Notes: a model not told the origin generated them from the letters alone. A stretch of DNA of 64,000 nucleotides from CAZNNH01 sp964574335 (GCA_964574335.1 CAZNNH010000006.1:1-64000), one strand, 5' to 3'; positions 36,413 through 45,685 are shown, counted from the stretch's first letter. Translations and numbers: made by a program.

Positions 36413-37003
36413 CTAGCCCTCCTCTCCGGAGGGCGCGGCCGGCTTCCTCTGGAGCGAGTACGGATCGCGTCCCCGTACCGGCGGGTAAGGCAGGCCGATC
36501 ATCCGCCAGCTCGCCCCGTCGCGGTTGCCGCCGTGGCGGGGGTCGCCGTAGTAGCCGTACATGGTGTGGGCCACGACCAGCCGGAAGAAGGTCGGGGCGT
36601 CGGTCTGGGGCCAGGCCGACGCCAGCGCCTGGTTCCGCTCCAGAGCCCGCAGCACCTCGACCTGCTGCTCGACGGAGAGCTGGGCGAGCGGCTTGCCGAA
36701 CCCCTGGATCGCGGTCTCGTCGACGCCCTGGAGCCCGAGCCGGTACAGCGCCTGGTAGTCGGAGTAGCGAGTGGCGAGCTGCCGGTCGATGAAGTCCACC
36801 ACCCCGGACTCGACGGCGCCGGGGAAGTCGTCCTTGGGGATGATCCGCTCGCACACCGCCTCGAGGGTGTGGCGCTCCCGGCGTCTGAGGAACCCTCCGT
36901 CTCCGCCGGCTCCCCGGGTACAGGCGCCCACCGAGCAGGCGGCGGCTGCGGCTGTCGCCGCCTTCAGGAACTCCCGGCGGTCCAGCGGATGGCTGGAGAC
37001 CAT
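36413..37003 (-). CDS. Gluconate 2-dehydrogenase subunit 3-like protein with Tat signal
   Basis: 196 residues. ATG 37003 follows GGAGG by about 5 nt. Twin-arginine signal DRREFLKAATAAAAA. The mature part has RRRERHTLEAVCERIIPKDDFPGA and YGYYGDPRHGGN, characteristic of the gamma subunit of gluconate 2-dehydrogenase. This subunit carries the flavoprotein across the membrane and helps assemble the complex. Its gene ends 4 bp before the GMC gene starts. Confidence 0.88.
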   Translation of the reverse strand: MVSSHPLDRREFLKAATAAAAACSVGACTRGAGGDGGFLRRRERHTLEAVCERIIPKDDFPGAVESGVVDFIDRQLATRYSDYQALYRLGLQGVDETAIQGFGKPLAQLSVEQQVEVLRALERNQALASAWPQTDAPTFFRLVVAHTMYGYYGDPRHGGNRDGASWRMIGLPYPPVRGRDPYSLQRKPAAPSGEEG

Positions 37004-37013
37004 CGGTCCTCCT

Positions 37014-39641
37014 CTATCGCGCCGATGACGGGTCGCCCGTCGACTCGATCGACCGGAGCATGGCGCGCACGAAGGCCCGGGAGCCATCGTCCCCTCCGGC
37101 GAGGCTGAGGGCGGTGATCAGGGCCTGTCGGGCCTCAGCGGTACGCCCCAGCCCGTCGAGGACCTGGCCCAGCAGCTTGTATCCCTCGAAGGTCGGCTCG
37201 GCGGCGTTGGCGCGCGCGCACAGCGCGAGCGCCTCCCGGTGCTCGCCCACCGTGAACAGGGAGGCCGCCTGCTCCAGGTCGACCTCCACGGTGGAGCCGA
37301 AGCCGGAGAGGTGACGCGAGAGGTCGGGCGGGTGCCGCTCGAAGGCGGCGGTGATCTCACCCAGACGGTCCAGGTAGAGGCAGCGCGGCGCCTGGAGCTC
37401 GAGGTGCATGTTGTCGTCGGTGTTGATCGGGGCCGATCCCGTGAAGGCCCCGCTCGTGGCCGGGTCGAGGGCGAGCCGGGAGAGGAGGTCGAACGGGTGG
37501 CGGATCCCCACCGACGCCAGGGTCCCCGACCGCCGTGGGTCCCGCAGCAGGTCCCGCATCCGCGGACCCGAGAACTGGATCGGCCGGCGGGAGCCCAGCA
37601 GCAAGGTATCGCGGCGGCTCGACAGCCGGAACACCAGGTGCTCCGGGAACACGCTGCGGAACGTGGCCACCAGAGACTGCACCAGGGGCTCCGACATCCC
37701 GTAGAGGTGGAACCACTGGCACAGCACGCCGTCCTCGCTCAGCCGGGCGGCGACCAGGCGGAAATAGTCCTGGGTGAACAGGTTGGCCTCGCCGGTCTGC
37801 CACGGGTTGGAGGGCTCGGCGATGATCACGTCGTAGCGCACCGCGCTGCGGCGCAAGAGGGCCCGAGCGTCGCCGATCGCGAGCCGCAGCCGGGGATCCG
37901 AGAGCGGCTGCCCGTTGACCGTGTCGAAGTAGTGGGAGGCGGCCACCACCGCCGGCTCGATCTCGAAGGCGTCCACCCGGGCCACCGGATAGGAGAGCGC
38001 CGCCCCTGCGGTCACGCCGCTGCCCCAGCCGATCACGGCGACCCGCTGGGCAGGACGCAGGAGCAACGGCAGGTGGGCCGCCAGCAGCTGGGTCTGCATG
38101 TCCCCGGGCCCGGTGGAGGCGTCACTCTTGCCGTTGATCCGAAGGATCCGGGTGTTCCCGATCTGGTGGACCGCCACGCTGGCGGTGGCCCCGTCCCGGT
38201 AGAAGAGGAGCTGATGGGCCTCGACCACCTCCCTGAGACCCTGGTCGTTCTGGTCGGCGTAGTACGGCAGGTTGGCGTAGAAACCGATCCCCTTGGTCGT
38301 CTCGATCCCTCGGGGCGCCACCAGGAGGACGAACAGCAGCGCCAGGGCGAAGGCGACTCCCGGGGCGGGAAGCCGCCGTCGTGGCCAGACCACCAGCACC
38401 AGGGCGGCCAGCAGGGCCACGGACGAGGCCAGGCGCACGCTGGCGTCGACACCGAGGCTGCCCAGGAGCAGCGCCCCGGCCAACGCCGCTCCGACCGCCG
38501 AGCCCACCAGGTTCGCGGTGTAGAGCCTCGACACCTTGCGGCCGACCTCGCCCGCCTCGCCCGCCAGCGCGCCGGCGGCGAGGGGCAGCATCGCCCCGAG
38601 GCCGAGCGCGGCGGGAAGCATCAGCACGGCGGCGGTGGCGAACTGTAGCAGGGCGATGCGGACGGTGCCCCCGCCGACCAGTTTGAAGAGCTCCACGAAC
38701 AGGCGGGGCAGCGATTGTGCGAGCAGGAAGCTCAGGTGGGCGGCCACCGCGGCCGCCCCCAGCAACCAGGCCACGGCGTCGACGGAGACACGCCGCTTGA
38801 CGCGCGAGAGCAGCAGCGAGACGAGCGCCGAGCCCAGGGCGATCCCGAAGAGGTACGTCGACAGCATGATCGTCACGCCGTAGACCGACGAGCCCAGGGC
38901 GATGGAGAGAGCGCGGGTCCAGGCCACCTCGTAGACCATGGCCGCCGCCCCGGAGACGAACAGGGCCGCCCGCAGGAGACCGTCACCCCCCAGGTCGGCG
39001 GCGGGAGAGACGACCGCGGGGGGAGCCTCCCAGGCCGGGAAGATCCGTCGGCTCGCCAGGACCAGCATGCACACGAAGAGGTCGACGGCCGAGGCGACGT
39101 ACAGCGTCCGGGCGAGGCCGAGGCCCGGGAACAGCCAGAAGACCGCCAGCAAGGGCCCGAGCACCGCCCCGGCGGTGTTGGCGGCGTACAGCCGGCCCAC
39201 CTCCACGGCTTGCCGTCCCGAGGGCCCCCCGAAGGCCCGCGCCAGGATCGGCAACGAGGCCCCCATGCCGATGGTGGCCGGCAGCAGCAGGCCAATGGCC
39301 GCCGCGAACTGCATCGCCGGGTCGGGGACGTCGACCAAGAGCAGCAGGTGGGGGGTGGCCAGGCCGTAGGCGCCGGCCCAGCCCTCGAGGAGGGCATAGG
39401 CCACGATCGGGTCGAGCCGCGAGACGAGGCGGCCGCCGGCCACGGCGCTGCCCAAGGCCATGCCCGCCATGAACGCGCCGAGAACGGCACCCATCGCCAG
39501 CGCGGTCGCCCCCAGCGACAGCAGGAGCAGCCGGGTCCAGATCACCTCGAAGACCAGGGAGCTGGCCCCGGTCAGGAAGAAGGAGCCCAGAAGGAGGGAA
39601 CGACCCGACAACGAGAGGCGACCGTCCTCGGGTCGGGACAC
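37014..39641 (-). CDS. Fused multi-pass membrane and spermidine-synthase-like protein with C-terminal repeats
   Basis: 875 residues. Residues 1-430 form about 12 membrane segments (GASSLVFEVIWTRLLLLSLG, and a second copy of the motif AAMVYEVAWTRALSI), a pattern repeated between the two halves. Residues 470-700 form a spermidine-synthase-type Rossmann domain with VAVIGWGSGVTAGAAL, VDAFEIEP and YDVIIAEPSNPW. The end is helical and repeat-like (EHREALALCARANAAEP, TAEARQALITALSLAG), resembling TPR. Such fusions are widespread in bacteria and their biochemical role is not known; the polyamine-synthase active site is only partly conserved. The gene ends 10 bp before the gluconate-dehydrogenase-type subunit, so it is probably the first gene of that operon. 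Confidence 0.85.
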   Translation of the reverse strand: MSRPEDGRLSLSGRSLLLGSFFLTGASSLVFEVIWTRLLLLSLGATALAMGAVLGAFMAGMALGSAVAGGRLVSRLDPIVAYALLEGWAGAYGLATPHLLLLVDVPDPAMQFAAAIGLLLPATIGMGASLPILARAFGGPSGRQAVEVGRLYAANTAGAVLGPLLAVFWLFPGLGLARTLYVASAVDLFVCMLVLASRRIFPAWEAPPAVVSPAADLGGDGLLRAALFVSGAAAMVYEVAWTRALSIALGSSVYGVTIMLSTYLFGIALGSALVSLLLSRVKRRVSVDAVAWLLGAAAVAAHLSFLLAQSLPRLFVELFKLVGGGTVRIALLQFATAAVLMLPAALGLGAMLPLAAGALAGEAGEVGRKVSRLYTANLVGSAVGAALAGALLLGSLGVDASVRLASSVALLAALVLVVWPRRRLPAPGVAFALALLFVLLVAPRGIETTKGIGFYANLPYYADQNDQGLREVVEAHQLLFYRDGATASVAVHQIGNTRILRINGKSDASTGPGDMQTQLLAAHLPLLLRPAQRVAVIGWGSGVTAGAALSYPVARVDAFEIEPAVVAASHYFDTVNGQPLSDPRLRLAIGDARALLRRSAVRYDVIIAEPSNPWQTGEANLFTQDYFRLVAARLSEDGVLCQWFHLYGMSEPLVQSLVATFRSVFPEHLVFRLSSRRDTLLLGSRRPIQFSGPRMRDLLRDPRRSGTLASVGIRHPFDLLSRLALDPATSGAFTGSAPINTDDNMHLELQAPRCLYLDRLGEITAAFERHPPDLSRHLSGFGSTVEVDLEQAASLFTVGEHREALALCARANAAEPTFEGYKLLGQVLDGLGRTAEARQALITALSLAGGDDGSRAFVRAMLRSIESTGDPSSAR

Positions 39642-39646
39642 CGGCG

Positions 39647-39652
39647 ATTATA
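39647..39652 (-). promoter_or_regulatory. Consensus -10 for a leaderless transcript
   Basis: A perfect TATAAT on the minus strand ends 5 nt before the GTG start at 39641. No Shine-Dalgarno is present, so translation is expected from a leaderless mRNA. A matching -35 was not found. Confidence 0.6.
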
Positions 39653-39755
39653 CCCGCCAGCGGCCTGCGCGGGGCGTCTCGAGAGTGATCCCTTTCATTG
39701 ATAACGGGTGATCGGCCATGGGATGGTCGGCCCGGCCCTGAACCGGGAGGCACTC

Positions 39756-40793
39756 ATGAGACAGGTGGCTTCGATTCTCGTCGGTGGCGGCCTCTGCGCA
39801 CTTCTCTCGGCAGGCGCGGCGCGGGGCCAGGACCTTCAGGTCTTCCACGATCCCGTGGGCTGCCTGGTGGCCGACCGCTACCCGCGATTCGAGGCCCGGA
39901 TCGAGCCGGAGTCGGCGGCCGCCCGGGTGAGGATCCAGTTCCGGACCGAAGAGGCGGTGGACTGGTACTTCGTCGAGATGAAGCGGGAGAACGGCGGCCG
40001 AGCGGGCCTCCTGCCCAAGCCCACCAAGAGCCTGAAGCGCTTCCGCTACTACATCGAGGTCACCGGCACCGACTTCGAGTCGGCGAGAACACCCGAATAC
40101 GCCGCGGAGGTCGTGCCCGACGCCTCGAGCTGCGGGTCGAAGCTGGTGGCGGCCAGCGTCCCCTCGACCGGATCGGTGGTGGTGGGTGGCCCGGCCGGCG
40201 CCCCGGCCGTCCCGCCGGGCTTCGCCACCCTCGGCGTGGCCGGCGTCGCTGCCGGGGGTGCCGCCGTCGGCGCCGGGGCCGTCGGCGCTGGCGGCGTGTC
40301 GACGGGACTGGTGGTGGGGGGCGTGGTGCTGGGGGCGGCGGCCGTGGCCGGCGGCGCGGTGGCGATCGCCGGGGGCAGCGACGAGACCCCTGCCGCCACC
40401 AGCCCGCCCGTCACCAGCCCGCCGCCCACCACCCAGCCCCCGCTTCCGGAGGCCGTCCTCGAGTTCCCCCAGCACTGCGCCGTGCTCAGCGGAGGCCCGA
40501 TCCGCGTGGGGCAGACGGTCGTCCTGGGCTTCGGCGTGGGGCGCTGGGAAACGGTCGCAGAGGCCGAAGCCCAGGCCTCGGGAGAGGCCGCGTCGTTCAG
40601 CGTGGACGGCGTGGGGCTGCCCGTCACCTACACGGGCGTGACCTGGCACGAGGGGGGAGGCATCCCGCCAGGATGGGGCTATGCCGCCAACACCACCTGG
40701 GTGGCGACCGCCGGAGCCCATACGGCGATCGGGACCTGGCAGGGACCTTCCTTCAACGAGACGCTGAGCTGCGGGATCACGCCGATCGGCTAG
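39756..40793 (+). CDS. Exported protein of unknown function with Ala/Gly-rich segment
   Basis: 345 residues, ATG chosen by GGGAGG 5 nt upstream. Signal peptide ILVGGGLCALLSAGAARG. The first domain (QDLQVFHDPVGCLVADRYPRF and on) is a beta-rich module with two Cys residues. A hydrophobic, Ala/Gly/Val-rich segment around residues 150-210 is followed by a Thr/Pro-rich linker (PPVTSPPPTTQPP). A second beta domain with two Cys ends the protein. The design, two small modules separated by a membrane-compatible segment and spacer, suggests a periplasmic or surface adaptor. I do not recognise the family. Confidence 0.7.
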   Translation: MRQVASILVGGGLCALLSAGAARGQDLQVFHDPVGCLVADRYPRFEARIEPESAAARVRIQFRTEEAVDWYFVEMKRENGGRAGLLPKPTKSLKRFRYYIEVTGTDFESARTPEYAAEVVPDASSCGSKLVAASVPSTGSVVVGGPAGAPAVPPGFATLGVAGVAAGGAAVGAGAVGAGGVSTGLVVGGVVLGAAAVAGGAVAIAGGSDETPAATSPPVTSPPPTTQPPLPEAVLEFPQHCAVLSGGPIRVGQTVVLGFGVGRWETVAEAEAQASGEAASFSVDGVGLPVTYTGVTWHEGGGIPPGWGYAANTTWVATAGAHTAIGTWQGPSFNETLSCGITPIG

Positions 40794-40808
40794 GAAGCGG
40801 TGAGCCCC

Positions 40809-42815
40809 TCACCGGGGAGGGCCGGTGAGGCCGGGCCAGTCGTCGGTGCGGAACGGAGACGCCGGCAGACCGGCACCGTTTCTCAGGTTGTTGGCGGGGT
40901 TGTCGGCCCAGCCGTAGCGCACGGCCACCGGCTCCTGGACCTCCGGGTGATGGACGATCACGCTGTCCCCCTCCACGGTCGCCTCGGCCCAGCGGAACCG
41001 GCGATCCTTGCCGGCGATCGCAAAGCCCAGAAGCGGCGCGCCGCCACGCGGGGCGAGCCCCCGGGCATGGTCGAAACGCACCCGGATGCGGTCGCCCTCC
41101 ACCGTCCTGTCGAGGTACCGCGGGCCCGAGGACTCGATCTGGCGGCCGTACACCTCGGCCAGGGCGATCAGGTACAGCCGGCGGCCCACCTCCTCCTTGT
41201 TGCGGGGGTGGATGTCGTCGCCGTTGCCGATGTCGACGGTGACCGCCATGCCGGTGCGGGGCACCCCGAGGGTCAGGAGCTGGGCCTCGCGCAGCTCGGC
41301 CCAATCACTCTCCCCGGGCGCGTCGAGGCGAGCCCGGTAGTTGGCGAGCTGCACGTAGAGGAACGGCAGGTCCGGCGGCCCCCAGGCGTCCCGCCAGCTC
41401 TGGATCAGGGTCGGGAACAGGGTCCGGTACTGCCAGGCGCGGCCGGCGTTGGACTCGCCCTGGTACCAGATGACACCGCGGATCCCGTAGTGGCAAAGCG
41501 GCGCGATCATCCCGTTGTACAGCACGGTGGGGCTGTTCGGGTCGTCCACGCCGGCGGGAGGGCGCGGCTGGGTCGAGAAGTCGGGCCGGCCGGGCGGGAT
41601 CTCGGTCTCGACCTGCTGGGCCCAGGGTCCGGCCAGCGAAAAGGTCTCGCCGCAGCCGTGGCAGCCCAGCTTCATCTCGGCCGCCGGTCCGGCGAAGCCA
41701 CCGTTGCCGTAGTGGTCGAAGACCCGCACCGCGATCAGGTTTCGGCCCGCCCGGACCAGCTCGCCCGGGACCGTGTAGTGGCGGCGGGCCTCGTAGTACC
41801 GCAGCGTCTCAGCGCCGGTGGCGCCGACTCGATTCCCGTTGAAGTAGGTGGTGTCGAAGTCGTCGATCGCGCCCAGGTCGAGGGTCAGCTCCTTCCCCGC
41901 CCACGCCTCGGGCAGCTCGACCGCACGGCGGAACCAGACCACGCCGTCGATCAAGAGCCCCGAGGTCTCCCAGTACTGGGGCTGGGGTGTCACCACCCAG
42001 CCGGAGTCGTCGAAGTCCGGGTCCGCCCATCCCTGCTCGAGACCACGGTTGGGAGGATCCGGGGCGTAGTTCTTGGCCTCCCAGGCCATCGTCTTCTCGA
42101 TGTAGTCCTCCCGGAGCTTCCCGAGCTGGTCCTCGGGCATCGCGAGGGCCGAAAGCGCGTCCGAGAAGGCGGGGTCCTCGGCCAGCGCGTTCCGGGGCGT
42201 CCAGGCCTCGGCAGGCGTCCCGCCCCAGGCGCTCTGGATCAGGCCCACCTTCACCCCCAGCGCGGCGGCCAGGCGGCGCCCGAAGAAGAGGGCGACGGCC
42301 GAGAACGGCGAGGCCGACTCGGCCCGGCACTCCTCCCAGCTCGCCTCCACGTCGTCGAGCTCCGAAAGCGCGGTCTTGCGACCGACCTGGAACAGGCGCA
42401 GCCCCGAGCAGCCGGCGGCCGAGAGCTCGTCGGCGGCGAACGCGTTGGCGAGCGGCATCTCCATGTTGGACTGCCCCGAGGCCACCCACACCTCGCCCAG
42501 CCAGACGTCGCCGAAGCGCAACTGGTTGCTGCCCACGACCGTCAGCTCGTGGGGCCCCCCGGCTTCGAGGGCGGGGAGCTTCAGCTCGAAGCGTCCCTGG
42601 GCATCGCCCTGGGTGGTTGCGCTGGCTCCGGCGAGGCTCACCGTCACCTCCTCGCCGGGATCGGCCCATCCGAAGAAGCGCAGCTCGCGATCGGCCTGCA
42701 GCACCATGTGATCGCCGAATAGCGCCGGCATCCGGACCTCGGCCGACGCCGCCGACGGGACGATCGCCAGCACCGATGCCAACGCCAGGTGGGTTCGCCA
42801 CGAACGCTCGGTCAT
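40809..42815 (-). CDS. Sialate O-acetylesterase, exported SGNH hydrolase
   Basis: 668 residues, ATG 42815 with GGAGG 5 nt upstream. Signal peptide ALASVLAIVPSAASA. Catalytic Ser in ASGQSNMEMPL, oxyanion GGTPAEAW and the catalytic Asp/His in DDIHPRNK. An inserted beta domain (around residues 260-420) interrupts the SGNH core, as usual in this family. It removes O-acetyl groups from sialic acid or other acetylated glycans in the periplasm or outside. It is the last gene before a 15-bp gap to the convergent unknown exported protein. Confidence 0.9.
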   Translation of the reverse strand: MTERSWRTHLALASVLAIVPSAASAEVRMPALFGDHMVLQADRELRFFGWADPGEEVTVSLAGASATTQGDAQGRFELKLPALEAGGPHELTVVGSNQLRFGDVWLGEVWVASGQSNMEMPLANAFAADELSAAGCSGLRLFQVGRKTALSELDDVEASWEECRAESASPFSAVALFFGRRLAAALGVKVGLIQSAWGGTPAEAWTPRNALAEDPAFSDALSALAMPEDQLGKLREDYIEKTMAWEAKNYAPDPPNRGLEQGWADPDFDDSGWVVTPQPQYWETSGLLIDGVVWFRRAVELPEAWAGKELTLDLGAIDDFDTTYFNGNRVGATGAETLRYYEARRHYTVPGELVRAGRNLIAVRVFDHYGNGGFAGPAAEMKLGCHGCGETFSLAGPWAQQVETEIPPGRPDFSTQPRPPAGVDDPNSPTVLYNGMIAPLCHYGIRGVIWYQGESNAGRAWQYRTLFPTLIQSWRDAWGPPDLPFLYVQLANYRARLDAPGESDWAELREAQLLTLGVPRTGMAVTVDIGNGDDIHPRNKEEVGRRLYLIALAEVYGRQIESSGPRYLDRTVEGDRIRVRFDHARGLAPRGGAPLLGFAIAGKDRRFRWAEATVEGDSVIVHHPEVQEPVAVRYGWADNPANNLRNGAGLPASPFRTDDWPGLTGPPR

Positions 42816-43012
42816 CGAGGCCTCCTCGGGGTAGGGCGCTGCCGCGCATTCTACCCGCGCGGCGGGTCCGGCGGTCGTCCGCCCGGCAACCGCTCCGCTT
42901 CTACCATCATTCGTGATCGTGATAGCCTCCGGCGGACGGGTCGCGCCCGGCGGTTGGGGAGCGACGGCCCGCTTCGTAGGACCGATGGCCCCGGCTCGAG
43001 GAGGAGACAGCA

Positions 43013-44343
43013 ATGGCCAACCGCATCGGCATCCGGCTCGAGGACAAGAACGCCTTCGAGCGGCGCGCCGCGCTCACGCCCGAGGCGGTGGCCACGCTCG
43101 CCGGCCAGGGGGTCGAGGTGTGGGTCGAGCGGTTCCCGCGGCGGGCCTTCCAGGACGCCGACTATGCCGAGGCCGGCGCCCGGCTCTCTGACGACGTCAG
43201 GGGCTGCGAGCTGGTCCTGGGGATCAAGGAGATGCCCTGGGACTACTTTCGCCCGGGTGGCGCCTACATGTTCTTCTCGCACACCATGAAGGGGCAGCCC
43301 TACAACATGGCGATGCTGAGGAGCCTGGTCGAGCGCGGCTGTACGCTGCTGGACTACGAGGTGGTGACCGACCCTCGCGGCCGACGACTCATCTTCTTCG
43401 GCCGCTATGCCGGACTGGCCGGGATGATCGATACGCTGTGGACGCTCGGACAGAGGCAACAGGTGCTGGGGCAGGAGACGCCCTTCGCCTCGCTCCGGCC
43501 GGCCCACGCCTACGCCGGCCTCGAGGCCGCCCGGGCCGCCGTGGCGGAGGTGGGCGAGCAGGTCAAGAGGCGTGGCCTGCCCGGGCCGCTCTGCCCCCTG
43601 GTGGTCGGCATCACCGGATACGGCAACGTCTCCCAGGGGGCCCAGGAGATCCTGGAGCTGCTACCTCACGTCGAGGTGGCGCCNNNNNNNNNNACGAGCT
43701 CGCCGGCTTCGTCTCCGAGAACGGCGGCCTGGCCGACCGGCTGGTCAGGGTGGTCTTCAAGGAAGAGCACCTGGTGGAGCCGATCGACGAGGCGGCGCGA
43801 TTCGACCTCCACCACTACTACGACCACGGCCAGTCGTATCGCTCGCGCTTCGGGCCCCAGCTCGAGCTGCTGTCGGTGCTGGTGAACGGCATCTTCTGGG
43901 CGCCACGGTATCCGAAGCTGGCCGACGCCACCCAGCTTCGGGCGCTGTTCGCGGGGAGCTCGCCGCCGAAGCTGGTGGTGGTGGGCGACATCACCTGCGA
44001 CGTGGACGGCTCGCTCGCCTGCACCGTCCGCGACACCGAGCCGGGCGACCCGGTCTACGTCTACGACCCGGTCACCCGGAAGGCGCGTTCGGGTTTCGAG
44101 GGACCTGGCCTTGCGGTGATGGCGGTGGGCAACCTCCCCTGCGAGCTCCCCCGTGAAGCGACCGAGACCTTCTCCGAGGCCCTGCTGCCGTTCATCCCGG
44201 AGCTCTCGCGTGCCGACCTTCAGGCCCCCTTCGACAAGGTGGCGCTGCCCGACCCGATCCGCCGCTCGGTGATCCTGTGGCGCGGACGGTTCACCCCCGC
44301 CTTCGCCCGGATGGAAACGTTCCTGCGCGAAGGCTCCAAGTAG
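43013..44343 (+). CDS. Lysine-ketoglutarate reductase (saccharopine-forming), interrupted by an assembly gap
   Basis: Start MANRIGIRLEDKNAFERRA follows GGAGG. The N-terminal AlaDH/PNT-type domain shows ERRAALTPEAV and KGQPYNMAMLR; the nucleotide-binding stretch reads GITGYGNVSQGAQ. The frame is broken by ten Ns at 43684-43693, after which it continues one frame over with ELAGFVSENGG. The second part (KVVFKEEHLVEP-like VVFKEEHLVEPIDEA, VVGDITCDVDGS) is continuous in meaning. The true gap length must differ from ten by one modulo three. It would condense lysine with 2-oxoglutarate in the cytoplasm. It is followed 21 bp later by the saccharopine dehydrogenase gene. Confidence 0.85.
43684..43693. 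other. Ten-N assembly gap
   Basis: Ten consecutive N bases, a usual scaffold placeholder, sit inside the lysine-ketoglutarate reductase gene. The reading frame differs on either side, so the number of missing bases is not ten. Confidence 0.99.
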
Positions 44344-44364
44344 CTACCCGAGGAGAAGCACCCT

Positions 44365-45675
44365 ATGAAGCGTGTCCTGGTTCTGGGAGCGGGGCTGGTT
44401 TCCCGTCCCCTCGTTCACTACCTGTGCGGCCAAGAGGACCTCGAGGTTCTGGTGGCTTCCCGGACCGTCAGCAAGGCCCAGGCGCTGGTGGCCGGTCGCC
44501 CCCGGGGCCGGGCGGTTTCCCTCGACGTCAAGGACGAGGCCGCCCTCGAGGGGCATGTCCGCGAGTCCGATCTCTCGGTGTCGCTGCTCCCCGCCACCGA
44601 GCACGTCAAGGTGGCCCGCCTCTGCCTGAAGCATCGCAAGCACATGGCCACCACCTCCTACATCAGCCCGGCGATGAAGGCCCTGGACGCCGAGGTGCGC
44701 GCCTCGGGCCTCACCTTCATCAACGAGTGCGGGGTGGACCCCGGAATCGACCACATGTCGGCGATGCGGGTCATCCACCAGACCGCGGCGCAGGGGGAGA
44801 AGGTGGTCTCCTTCCGCTCCTACTGTGGCGGCCTGCCTGCCCCCGAGGCCAACACCAACCCGATCGGATACAAGTTCTCGTGGGCGCCCCGCGGGGTGCT
44901 GGTGGCGGCCACCAACCCCGCCCGATACCTGGAGGACGGCCGGGTGGTCGAGGTGCCGGGGAGCGAGCTGTTCCGCAGCCCGGAAAGGGTCGAGGTGGAA
45001 GGGACCGGCGTGTTCGAGGGCTATCCCAACCGGGACTCGCTCCCGTACATGGAGATGTACGGGCTCTCCGGGCTGCACACGATGTTCCGGGGAACGCTGC
45101 GGAACCTCGGCCACTGCGAGACCTTCTACCAGTGGGTGAAGATGGGCCTGCTCGACCCGGCCGCGCGCACCGACCTTGCGGGGCTCACCTGCCGCGAGCT
45201 GGTGCGCCGCCTCTCGGGAGGCGGGGACGACGTGGCGGCCGGCCTGGCCCGCAAGCTGGGCGTGTCCCGCGACCACCCGGCGATCACCAAGCTCGAGTGG
45301 CTGGGGATGCTCGAGGACCGGCCGGTCCCGGTCGCCGAGGGCGGCAACATCGACGTGATGGCGGCCCGGATGCTGGAGCGGTGCTCGTTCGCGGAGGGCG
45401 AGCGGGACCTGATCGTGCTCCAGCACGAGTTCGTCATCGCAGCAGAGCGGAGCGAGCGCAAGGTCCTCTCGACGCTGGTCGACTACGGCATCCCGGGCGG
45501 CGACAGCGCGATGGCGCGCACGGTCTCGCTGCCGGTGGCGATCGCCACCCGCCTCATCCTGGCCGGGGAGATCACCGAGCGCGGGGTGATCGCGCCGGTG
45601 AGCCCCGCCAGCTACCAGCCGATCCTCGGCGCGCTCGACGAGCTCGGCATCCGCTGCCAGGAACGGGAGGCCTGA
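44365..45675 (+). CDS. Saccharopine dehydrogenase (LYS9-type reductase)
   Basis: 436 residues starting MKRVLVLGAGLVSRPLVHYL, a Rossmann fold with GAGLVSRP. The blocks MATTSYISPAMKALD, GVDPGIDHMSAM and FRSYCGGLPAPEA followed by NPIGYKFSW are characteristic of eukaryotic-type saccharopine dehydrogenase. It converts saccharopine to glutamate and 2-aminoadipate semialdehyde, completing the first two steps of lysine degradation with the preceding gene. A GAGGAG upstream provides the ribosome site. Confidence 0.9.
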   Translation: MKRVLVLGAGLVSRPLVHYLCGQEDLEVLVASRTVSKAQALVAGRPRGRAVSLDVKDEAALEGHVRESDLSVSLLPATEHVKVARLCLKHRKHMATTSYISPAMKALDAEVRASGLTFINECGVDPGIDHMSAMRVIHQTAAQGEKVVSFRSYCGGLPAPEANTNPIGYKFSWAPRGVLVAATNPARYLEDGRVVEVPGSELFRSPERVEVEGTGVFEGYPNRDSLPYMEMYGLSGLHTMFRGTLRNLGHCETFYQWVKMGLLDPAARTDLAGLTCRELVRRLSGGGDDVAAGLARKLGVSRDHPAITKLEWLGMLEDRPVPVAEGGNIDVMAARMLERCSFAEGERDLIVLQHEFVIAAERSERKVLSTLVDYGIPGGDSAMARTVSLPVAIATRLILAGEITERGVIAPVSPASYQPILGALDELGIRCQEREA

Positions 45676-45685
45676 GCGGGAGGCG

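Noticed and set aside
43438..43683. Alternative start of a second gene before the N gap
   Set aside because: The part before the Ns in that frame is a shadow; only the part after the gap belongs to the reductase gene, so one gene is annotated across the gap.
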